From: Brassica napus
Taxonomy: Eukaryota > Streptophyta > Magnoliopsida > Brassicales > Brassicaceae
DNA: 64,000 nucleotides
Direction of reading: 5' to 3'
NCBI RefSeq assembly: GCF_020379485.1
Contig: NC_063439.1
Location: 13,833,683 to 13,897,682, forward strand
This document shows, piece after piece, positions 54,778 through 64,000 of the stretch; within the stretch, counting starts at the first letter, position 1; every line of letters begins with the position of its first letter. Made by a program: the position numbers and the translations under genes. The notes below the pieces were generated by a model. That model ran no database searches. It saw nothing but the letters and a program-made list of their open reading frames with translations, and had not been told where the DNA came from.

Positions 54778-56080
54778 TGATATACCTTGGATTTGACCCA
54801 TTTTTATCCATGGTATATAAGTATTTTACTATATATATATCTATGTTTTCTACTCTTCTAGGTATGTTTTCTGGTTCAGGTGCATTTCGGAGTAAAGCTA
54901 TGACTTTAGAGCATTTTGGAGCTTAAAGGACATTTCACCCGAGCTGACCACTTAGAGATCGACGAGAGGAAGAACAATCGATCGCTGCGCATCAGTGCTG
55001 ACGATCAATATCAGGAAATACCTCGACAGATGAAGATTAATATCGATCGATGTACACAAGTACCATCGATCGATGTCGAGACACCAGACGCGCGACATTT
55101 TGGATTCAGCAGACTTAAAAACCAAGGCCAAGCCAAATTACCAAAATGCCCTGACGATTTTTTAACCTAGTAGAATATATACTGCCTAAGTGTTTTGACG
55201 GCAGGAGAGCTTTTTCTAGACCTAGTTTTGTTACAAGTTTCATTTGGGAGAGAAGATCACTTGTGATTGGAACTCCTTGTTTCCATTTCTTTTCAACTAT
55301 ACTATGAGTTTCTATTCCTTTATTGTTATGAATTGCTTTGCTATGTCTGAGTAGTTCAACTGTTAGATCCAGGGTTCAGATAGGTTTGTGGGATTAGCCC
55401 CAAACTACAGATCTGCCTTGTTATGATATTCATGATAGATTTGTATTCATTGCTTGTTTTAGCCTTGCTAACTAGAACTTGATCATAGGATTGCATACTC
55501 AAGCACCCTTGTTATCCCATCCTGACATCTATCTATCATATTAGGACTGCTAGAGAGGGCTAACCACCAATTTAGCATCTTAGTAGGGCATTTCATACTC
55601 GCGCATAGGCCTGGCTAGAACCCGTCGATCGATGTCCTGAACTGACTATTGATCGACGTTGGCAAAGGTGTATCGGTCGACGTCTTAATAGACCATTGAT
55701 CGACACTCTCTCGTTGTCTGCATACTAACCGTTGAGACACGAGATCTAGTCTGTTAACCAGTGGTACATGCGACAACTGATCACTGAGTTAAGCAAATGA
55801 GCTCTAATATATCATGCATGCAACAGTTAGGCATCTATAGGTATTATAATCTCCAACACCTGAATAGTGGCCCTACATCTAATATCATTTCCAACCAAGT
55901 TACATTTATTATTTACTCGCTTGTTACTATTGCTATTTCATTTAAACATTTACGACCTTTAGAATTAATAAATACTAGATTTAATTGTTCCCTAGCTCCT
56001 TGTGGATTCGATCCCTAAGTACTACATCTGAACCTCTTTTGATGAGAGTAACACTCCTTAGGGTAATTTGAGTGGTATCA
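54778..56080 (+). repeat. 5' LTR of element N
   Basis: 1,303 bp, TGATATACC to GGTATCA. The second palindrome hairpin (55042-55074) is intact; the first (near 54978-55012) has degenerated (ATCGATCGCTGCGC). TATA-like AATATATAC near 55174. Confidence 0.93.
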
Positions 56081-56084
56081 AATT

Positions 56085-56102
56085 TGGCGCCGTTGCCGGG
56101 GA
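56085..56102 (+). other. tRNA-Asp primer binding site of element N
   Basis: TGGCGCCGTTGCCGGGGA, fully complementary to the 3' end of plant tRNA-Asp including CCA, four bases after the LTR. Confidence 0.92.
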
Positions 56103-56191
56103 GCTTTGAGCGCCATTAGATTTAGTTTTATTGATTCTTATTATTTTCTTTACCCTCTTTCTAATAATCTTTTTCTTGTCTTTTCAGGTGC

Positions 56192-57824
56192 ATGCCCAGC
56201 GGTACCAGAAGCAACAAGGAGAAAGACTTGCTGTTCTCAGACGATCCTGCTCATTTGGAACGCACCATCTGTAGAGGTCAACGTTCCACATCGCTCGACG
56301 CAACAACTTCGTCGTCGATCGATACGCACAACCAACCGTCGACCGACACCAGACCATCATCGTCGATCGATCCCGATCGTTCGACAACGATCGATACTAC
56401 ACCGCGTACGTCGATCGATACCGTGTCGTAAAAAATGGTAAACATTATTATTCGAACACAGGACGAGAACGGAAACCTGTATGACCAGGCCGGTCATCTG
56501 CGTAATGCAACAGGTCAGAAAATAGATGCTCAGGGAACTGTAATCCCTGATGCTGATGCTACAGGAGCTGCTCATCCTGTCGACGAGGACGCTCGATCGA
56601 AACCACTGGCCGACTACAATCGCCCAGATGAGTACTATTCCAACAGATCAGCTATTCGACTTCCGGAGATCCAGAAGCAGAATTTCGAGCTGAAGCCTCA
56701 ATACTACACTCTCGTGTCGCAGATACCCTACTCTGGGTTACCGCACGAGCATCCTATGGACCATTTGGAACGGTTCGAGGATCTAATTGCTGCTATTCGG
56801 ATAGAAGGAGTCCCCGAAGATTACCTGCTGTGCAAGCTCTTCAGATACACGCTGAATGGAGAAGTGATGCGCTGGCTTAGGCAGCAACCCACAGGATCTT
56901 TAACATCCTGGACCGACATCAAGAATGCTTTCTTACGAAACTTCTTCGATGAGGCGCGCGCTGAAGAACTTCGGAACAAAATTTCTACATTCTCGCAGAA
57001 GGCTGGAGAGTCCTTCAAAGATGCGTGGATTAGATTTAGGTTTTTCCAGCGAGACTGTCCACACCACGGATTTAACGAAGTGCATCTGTTAAGCACTTTC
57101 TTCCGAGGCTCGCCTTACAGTATCAAATGGCCCTTGATACGGCGAGTGAAGGAAACTTCACTACTCGGAATCCGTTGGAAGCTGTGAGACTTATCGAAAA
57201 CCTTGCTAACAGCAGCAGCACCAAAAACACTGACTCTGAACGGAAGAAGTCTGTAGTCTCTATCGGGAAGGAACAGATGGACGAAGTAAGAGCTAAGTTA
57301 GATGTGGTGCACGAGCTTCTTAGGAAGCAAGTCTGTTCAGCTGAAGGAGAAGTAGCAGATACGGAGGGAGAAGAAAATGTGAACTACATCGGAGGTACCG
57401 AATTCCAGAAATTTGGAAACCAGGGCGGAAACAGAAACGTTTTTGGAAATGGCCAAAGAAGTAACCAAAGTTCACAATTTCAAAAACCCTTCAACAACAG
57501 CAAAGCTACTCGAACTCTTACTACCAAAATCCACCACCCCAAACTCAGGAAAGCAAGATCGAAGAAATGCTTGATTGAGTACTGTTGGGACAACAACAAA
57601 TCACCGTGGATTTCAACGGTAAAATAGACTCCGGCTACAACAATCTGAACACCAAAATCGAGACCTTAGGGACTCAGGTGAGAAAACTTGGAACCCAAGT
57701 AATTCAGATGGGCGAGACTATAAAGAGGCAAGAAGCTTTCGCTAGAGAGGCAGGAGCCGACAAAGGGAAACACCACGTAAATGCCATCATAGATGACGAT
57801 TTATGGCAAGTGGTGAAGAAATGA
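56192..57824 (+). pseudogene. gag of element N (broken)
   Basis: Starts MPSGTRSNKEKDLLFSDD as in A. The gag core (HPMDHLERFEDLIAAI, WLRQQPTGSLTSWTDI, DAWIRFRFFQRDCPHHGF) is in one frame to ~57108. Breaks: TAA at 56429 (TCA in A), one-base deletion near 57109, frameshift near 57500, TGA at 57576 (CGA in A), frameshift near 57815. It lacks a zinc knuckle. The codons broken in A at 14325 and 14604 are intact here. Confidence 0.85.
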
Positions 57825-57860
57825 AAAGCTTGAGGAAGGAGACTTCAAATCGAAAGCTCC

Positions 57861-59731
57861 ATGAGTCTCGGCGGATCCCAATGGTGTCGACCGATGTCGA
57901 TGAACTCGCATCGATCGACAGACCATGATGAAGATCGATGGACGGATTACTCCAGTCATCGATCGACGTCGTCTGCTAAATCGACTGAATGCAATGTGGT
58001 TCGAATTCTAACTCATGAAGAATTCGCAGCTAAGCATCCTCACCCACCCTCCCCTTTCTATGATAAAATCGATCGATCGGTTGAGCCAACCATCGATCGA
58101 CAGAGTGAGTCCGTCTCCAACACCGCGTACGTCGATCGTCACAACACACCTCCCATCGATCGACAGGCACCTCTGACATACCGAGTGCGGTTACCCTCAA
58201 TCGATAATGATTACATCAACGCACTCAGACCACCACCTAAACCATTAGCTAACCCACCCGAACCAAAACCCAACCCTTTATATAGTTCACCAGAATCAGT
58301 TCAAGAAGAACAAGAAGCTGAAGGGAGAAGGTTAAGGAAAAGAAAGGAGAAGATTCCAAAAAACCTTAAGAGGGAAGCTAACGATAAGGAGATGGATGGT
58401 TTCACTAAAAGAGTCCTCAAAATCCCAATTGAAAAGCCTTTTGATGAAGCTTACATCACGCACCGGTTGTGGATGTTCTTCAGAGAAACAAAGGTAACTG
58501 AGGAGGACATTAGGAGAATGTTTCATCAAGCAAGAGAGAAGATAAACACATGATCACATTGACGAAGAAGAGTGATCCTGGGAAGTTTGCAATACCATGC
58601 GTAGTCAAGGGTGTTGAATTTCCCCATTCAATGTGTGACACAGGAGCATCAGTTAGTATCCTCCCTAGGATCATGGCAGACCAGCTTGGTCTGACCATCG
58701 AATCTTCAACGGAATCCTTCACCTTCGTGGATCTTTCAGAGAAACGATCAGGAGGAATCATAAGAGATCTGGAGGTACATATTGGTAATGCCCTTGTCCC
58801 TGTAGATTTTCATGTCCTAGACATCGAGCTTAACTGGAACTCTTCACTTCTGCTTGGAAGATCTTTCCTAGCTACAGTAGGAGCTGTATGTGACATGAAC
58901 AAAAACAAATTGTGTCTAACGCTCATAGACCCAAACATCCACTACGACCCCATCCGACCTAAGAGAAAGGTCATTAATTCTGTGGATTACGGGAAAGAAC
59001 TTGGCTTCATTGGCGCATGCCATTGTGGAGCAGAGTATGAATCGGAGTACGAAACAGAGTACTCGGAATCGATCGACACCCCAACCTTTCCATCGATCGA
59101 TTCCAATGAGTCAACGGTGACCGATGACCGTAACAACACGTCACTCGACGTATTGCACCCAGTTGACCATTTCGCTTCACCTAATCATTGTTACCAACAT
59201 TTTGCCTTCCAACCTCCAAGCAAGAGAGGACATGATGATTATTCCATAGGCAGTTGGGCAGACAGTGGTTTCCATGAAAGTTTTGCAGTTGACACTGTAA
59301 TTACTTCACCTAATGAGGAACATACAGAGGAATACGATGAGGATTATTGGAAAAAACGTGCAATAGAGATGTCTTTGCAGGATGAAAGACTTGAAACACA
59401 TAAGTTCACCAACACGTTCCCAACATCGTTCGACGCTGTGCACTCCACATCGGTCGATACCCACCCTCGTCCAGCAAAACAACCGCTCACATCGATCGAC
59501 ACCCACAAAGGAAAATCGATCGATATTCGCGCCGCAGCGAAAATTCAGAAGCATGAGAATATTCCCTCCCCAACTAGGTTTAAAGATACCTATATAAATC
59601 GTTTTGCACCCCCGAAACCACCTACACACATCAGAGCAAACACACAAGCAAAAAAGATGAACACTCTTCCTTCTACATCAACAGAAAAATCCATGAAGAG
59701 CAATCATCTCAAGAACACAAGTTCTGCATAA
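57861..59731 (+). pseudogene. Protease region of element N
   Basis: Starts with the palindrome-rich linker (HRST and IDR readings of TCGATCGA), then the basic RLRKRKEKIPKNLKRE linker. After a frameshift near 58545 comes the retropepsin-like domain with CDTGAS (Asp codon 58637-58639), SFTFVDLSEKRSGGI and LLLGRSFLATVG. The catalytic triplet is intact. The acidic tail ends at a TAA (59729) where A has GAA. Confidence 0.85.
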
Positions 59732-61674
59732 ATTACTCTGCCATCGATCGATGCAACCGTATCTACATCGATCGATACTACTCTAAACCCTAATCTTTCT
59801 ATTTCTAAATTAAATGATTATGCAAACATTGATTACGGTTTTCTAACACCTGATGAATTTGGTATTTTCAGGGACCCAGATGGCAACGCACGTGCATTGG
59901 ATGGAAGGATCTTACAAGTGTCCAGAGAGGACAAAGCAGACATCCTTCAAGTAGCCAATGGACCTGACAACCTATTCTCACAGCAACGTGGCACTACAGA
60001 CGTCATTCAAACAGATCCTAACAACCACGTAGGAATCGCCACAACAGAAATCAATCCAGATCTATCACGCCAACCAAAAGGGCAAGCATCGATCGACGGA
60101 ACAACGGAGACATCGATCGAAAGGGTAACATTAACGTCGATCGATAGAGATGACCCGACGTTGATCGACAGACGGTATGAATTTGGGAACCGCGCTTTTG
60201 ACATGTACGGAGCCAGAAAGTTCACTTGGGAACAAAGGGACGAGTATGGAGTCTACAGAGATGAGTTGGACACGCACGAGGCTTAGCAGGTGAGATGATA
60301 CCTGTCACAAAGGACAACATCAGGAAATTACTGGAAAGAGCATCTCTTTTTGAAGAGAGTCACATCTATCTTCCAAAACATGCCACTTCCTTTACACTCA
60401 CAAAACTGGCACTAGAACTCTACACCAAAGATGAAATTAATGAGATGGTGTTTGGTATTTGTGGAGCTCAAGAGAAACTGGGAGAGGAGCTCTAATCATT
60501 GGTAGAAGATACACATCAGCCTTTGGATAGAGGCTACAATGAGCTTTTCAAAAGTATGGCAGAGATGAGGACATAAATTGAGAGTTTACGTCAGCAACTT
60601 GAGAAGGAAGCTACGACCTCAGCATCGATCGACGCACCACATGCAACATCGATTGACGTCAGTCTTCCTACAGCTCAGATCCCTGCAGAACCGCAATGTA
60701 CAACACAACACAGGGATGAATGGGAAGTCTCATACATCGACACGAGGATAAATGACGTTTACTGCCCTCTCAACAACAACGTGGACTGGCTAAGCACTAA
60801 AATCGAGCTACTACAGCAAGATCTGGACACCATTCGCAAGAAGGACCAACAACCAGCCACATCGATCGACATGTGTACCTTCACATCGCTCGACGCTAAA
60901 GTCTCAGCCATGAATGAGAGGCTGAGGACTTACGAGGACATGCATGACCGCTTTATATCACCAGTCATGATAGATTTAAACAAATTGTCTAGTCAATTAC
61001 TTCATGCCCGAAAGGATATTGAGAACATTACTAATCAAAATTTTTTGCAGGCAAAATCAGCATCGATCGACAGGTTACGAGGACCTTGGATCGATTGCAA
61101 GAAACCTGTGGAGTTACTTCCTTACACAGCAGCAGAGGTTGACAAGATCACATCCAAGATCTACACTACTCTAGACACCATGGAGGAACGACTTGACAAA
61201 CGCTGCGATGACATCTACTTTCCATTCGACAACAAAATCAGTGGACTAGACAGCCACGCAGAATGGCTACAGAAAGAAGTCAAAGCCATTCAGAGGCAAC
61301 TCGCAGCTCAACACCAGATATCAGCATCGATCGACAGGACACGAGCGAAATCGATCGATGGCAACTCGCCGAGATCGACCAACGAACACATAATCGCATC
61401 GATCGACGCCGAGTCTACACCAATCGGCGAGCAGCTGATACACAAGACAGTAGAGTCAATGCAAAAGGAACTGACAGAACTTTCAGCATACGCCTATGAC
61501 AACATAGGCTGGCACCAGGTCAGCATTGACAACGTTCAAGAAAAGCTACAAAACATCTCCAATGTACTTGAGAAGATGGATGACAAATGGAGAAGAAATG
61601 ATGAGGCCACAAGAATGCGCAGAGATGACGTGGATGCTTGCTTTCCAAAAAGCAGCTATTTTTCCACCCAATAG
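59732..61674 (+). pseudogene. SID-rich coiled-coil extension of element N
   Basis: Collinear with A's extension. Pieces: up to 60286 (with DEFGIFRDPDGNAR and DEYGVYRDE), 60295-60495, and an open 297-codon frame at 60781-61674. The last contains two of the long coiled-coil units, including RCDDIYFPFDN. Frameshift near 60270, stop at 60493 (AAA to TAA) and the TAA near 60573 shared with A. N keeps CAG GCA AAA where A has its only frameshift, which fixes the original frame. Confidence 0.65.
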
Positions 61675-61720
61675 CCAATCACTACCACAGTCAAGCTAAA
61701 TGACTAAAACCAAGCGCTGA

Positions 61721-61736
61721 GTGGGAGGCAACCCAC
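61721..61736 (+). other. Conserved hairpin GTGGGAGGCAACCCAC in element N
   Basis: Same position after the coding region as in A (19421). Confidence 0.65.
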
Positions 61737-61990
61737 TATTAGGTATTTTATTTAGGTTTTATTAGCTAGCATTTATTTACTTTCGTTTTATTTCTTTCAG
61801 ATTTAGGAGACCCAAGTAGGAGGACCTGAATATCGACCGACGACGAGACGTCGACATCGCTCGACATAGACAACCACACGACGATCGATGTAACACTTAC
61901 ACATCGATCGATATCTAATCCGGTCAGATGTATCTTCCTTTCTTGTTACATTTCGTACATCATGGACTATTCATCATAACTCCGGCTGAG

Positions 61991-62026
61991 TTACACTGTG
62001 ACAGTGTAATTTAAGTCTGGGGGGAG
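61991..62026 (+). other. Hairpin plus internal polypurine tract of element N
   Basis: TTACACTG-TGA-CAGTGTAA, then AAGTCTGGGGGGAG (62013-62026) and TGATATAAT. Only the loop differs from A (TGA against GGA). Confidence 0.65.
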
Positions 62027-63045
62027 ATTTACTGATATAATTTATTTTATTCTTATATAAAAAGGAATTTTAATAAATTATGCTTAACTATTGAAAATAA
62101 GGACTATAACCTTATATTGATTTAAACATGAGTATCTAACCAATCTTTAGCACCATTTTAGATTTACTGTTGCAGATAGCACTAAAGATGCTAAAGCGGA
62201 TCAACCTATCAACTACACACTTGCCTTGAACCGTATGAAGTAACCAAAGCTGATTTCCAACACTAAACCTGACATAACCGCTTGTCTTGGGGCTTGGTAT
62301 ACATGGGATCGGATTCTTCAGACAGGTCTGGAAGGTAACGCCTAGTTTAGATTATTTATCACATTTTTTCTCTCTAAATTTCGACCCTAGATTAGTTAGT
62401 GAGTATAAAAAAAAATTAAAATTAAAATAAAATAAAAATAATAAGATCTATTGTTTAATTAGGATGAGTCTGAACAGGACTTGGTGGCTAAAACCATTAA
62501 GACTTGATTCATAAAGTCTCAAATAAAAGAGTTCGAAACGCGACTTGGAGGCGGCAATCTTCAAGGCTCGCTTTCGCAAAGAACTCTAGGATATAGGTCA
62601 AAAAGAAGTGAACAGAACTTGGTGGCAACCACCATTAAGTTTTGATTCATGGAATCCTGTCCAATCCTGGTCACTGATCCTGCAATGGAAGCAGACTTTG
62701 ACTCAAGAGAGAAATTTAGAGAGAGAAAAACTAGGAACTAACTTTTACCTGCAGCTCCAGATACCTGTCTGAAATCCTTTCATCATGTGATCGATACTCC
62801 CAAGGTAAAACATTCACTTTATATGTATGCTAAGAAATGAAATCAGTAGAGGGGATGTCAGACGTGAATTGATGAGTTGTGTTATGTTAGAAATGGTTGC
62901 TAAGCTAGGATATTGCATAGTGTGGTTTTGTGATTAGGACTTTTTAAATGTGGTTGCAAAATTGTTGAGGAAAGATTTCTATGCTTTAAAATCTTAAAAT
63001 CAGAGAGACTGCCTGTATGTTTTGCTTGAGGACAAGCAAAAGGGC
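62027..63045 (+). other. 3' untranslated region of element N
   Basis: Non-coding, collinear with 19727-20759 of A, with an A-rich insertion near 62406-62440 and a short deletion near 62995. Confidence 0.55.
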
Positions 63046-63059
63046 AAGTCTGGGGGAGT
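63046..63059 (+). other. Terminal polypurine tract of element N
   Basis: AAGTCTGGGGGAGT, identical to that of A, directly before the 3' LTR. Confidence 0.85.
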
Positions 63060-64000
63060 TGATATACCTTGGATTTGATCCATTTTTATCCATGGTATAT
63101 AAGTATTTTACTATATATATATATCTATGTTTTCTACTCTTCTAGGTATGTTTTCAGGTTCAGGTGCATTTCGGAGTAAAGCTATGACTTTGGAGCATTT
63201 TGGAGCTTAAAGGACATTTCACCCGAGCTGACCACTTAGAGGTCGACGAGAGGAAGAACAATCGATCGATGTGCATCAGTGCTGACGATCGATATCAGAA
63301 AATGCCACGACAGATAAAGATTAATATCGATCGATGTACACAAGTACCATCGATCGATGTCGAGACACCAGACGCACAACATTTTGGATTCAGCAGACTT
63401 AAAAACCAAGGCCAAGCCAAATTACCAAAATGCCCTGACGGGTTTTTAACCTAGTAGAATATATACTACCTAAGTGTTTTGACGGCAGGAGAGCTTTTTC
63501 TAGACCTAGTTTTGTTACAAGTTTCATTTGGCAGAGAAGATCACTTGTGATTGGAACTCCTTGTTTCCACTTCTTTTCATCTATACTATGAGTTTCTATT
63601 CCTTTATTGTTATGAATTGCTTTTCTATGTCTGAGTAGTTCAACTGTTAGATCCAGGATTCAGATAGGTTTGTGGGATTAGCCTCAAACTATAGATCTGC
63701 CTTGTTGTGATATTCATGATAGATTTGTATTCATTGCTTGTTTTAGCCTTGCTAACTAGAACTTGATCATAGGATTGCATACTCAACACCCTTGTTATCC
63801 CATCCTGACATCTATCTATCATATTAGGACTGCTAGAGAGGGCTAACCGCCAATTTAGCATCTTAGTAGGGCTTTTCATACTCGCGCATAGGCCTGGCTA
63901 GAACCCGTCGATCAATGTCCTCAACTGACTATCGATCGACATTGGCAAAAGTGTATCGGTCGACGTCTTAATAGACCATCGATCGACACTCTCTCGTTGT
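63060..64000 (+). repeat. 3' LTR of element N, cut by the window end
   Basis: First 941 bp present, closely similar to the 5' LTR of N. Here hairpin 2 (63326-63358) is intact and the first pair reads ATCGATCGATGTGC. The right LTR edge and second TSD lie outside. Confidence 0.92.

Larger units (their letters stand above)
54778..64000 (+). mobile_element. Element N: SID-family retrotransposon, sister of A, running off the window
   Basis: 5' LTR, intact tRNA-Asp primer site, gag, protease, extension, polypurine tracts and the first 941 bp of the 3' LTR. It lies 14 bases after the stop of E's antisense gene; left flank GATGA is the expected TSD, its partner lying outside. No reverse transcriptase or integrase. 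Decayed more by small indels than A. Confidence 0.93.

Overview
The window is plant nuclear DNA from a repeat-rich, gene-poor region, most likely Brassicaceae (Brassica/Raphanus-like; this is an inference from the element types). I find no host gene, rRNA or tRNA gene. Almost every base belongs to nested transposable elements: LTR retrotransposons of three kinds, two Helitrons, two Mutator-type (MULE) foldback elements and one CACTA DNA transposon. Letters A-N are labels I assign here.

Layout. 1-498 unassigned; 499-2187 LTR of a minus-strand Tat/Ogre-like element (G) holding a MULE foldback element; 2486-3855 G's decayed antisense gene. 3889-8123 is C, a minus-strand gag-protease element whose gag is cut by the 3' LTR of B (8124-12212). 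That LTR contains a solo LTR (8767-10126) and a Helitron (10683-12153) with a 550-bp MULE MITE inside. B's body is split by A (12468-22057), a complete element with TSD CTTTA, by a second Helitron (22277-24533), and by a CACTA transposon (25016-30103), which itself holds a solo LTR (28977-30084). Next come a head-to-head LTR pair M (30104-31345), a fragment J, a truncated Copia element K (31910-35169), a truncated element I (35170-37242), an LTR fragment H, and element E. E carries an antisense gene split by F (38621-45348, TSD GCCGG) and D (45654-53887, TSD GCGTG). The window ends in N (54778 to beyond 64000), a sister of A.

How the parts relate. A, B, C, J, N and the solo LTR at 8767 are one non-autonomous Athila-like family, called SID here. 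It has a tRNA-Asp primer site, gag and an aspartic protease fused to a long coiled-coil extension, and no reverse transcriptase or integrase. Its DNA is studded with the palindrome TCGATCGA in LTRs and coding sequence alike. F is a related gag-protease-only Athila derivative without that motif. D, E, I, L and M are Tat/Ogre-like derivatives whose LTRs carry arrays of a perfect 26-bp palindrome centred on TACGTA; E and I (and the related G) carry a spliced gene antisense to the element next to the 3' LTR. All of these must depend on enzymes supplied in trans; the only reverse transcriptase and integrase sequence here is the broken Copia element K.

Most notable: palindromes kept in all three reading frames of one ORF, 26-bp palindrome arrays on a ~35-bp repeat, an ancestral ~5.5-kb gag-protease-extension ORF with unknown repeated modules, a very young non-coding element (D), and an antisense gene whose frame is preserved across two insertions.
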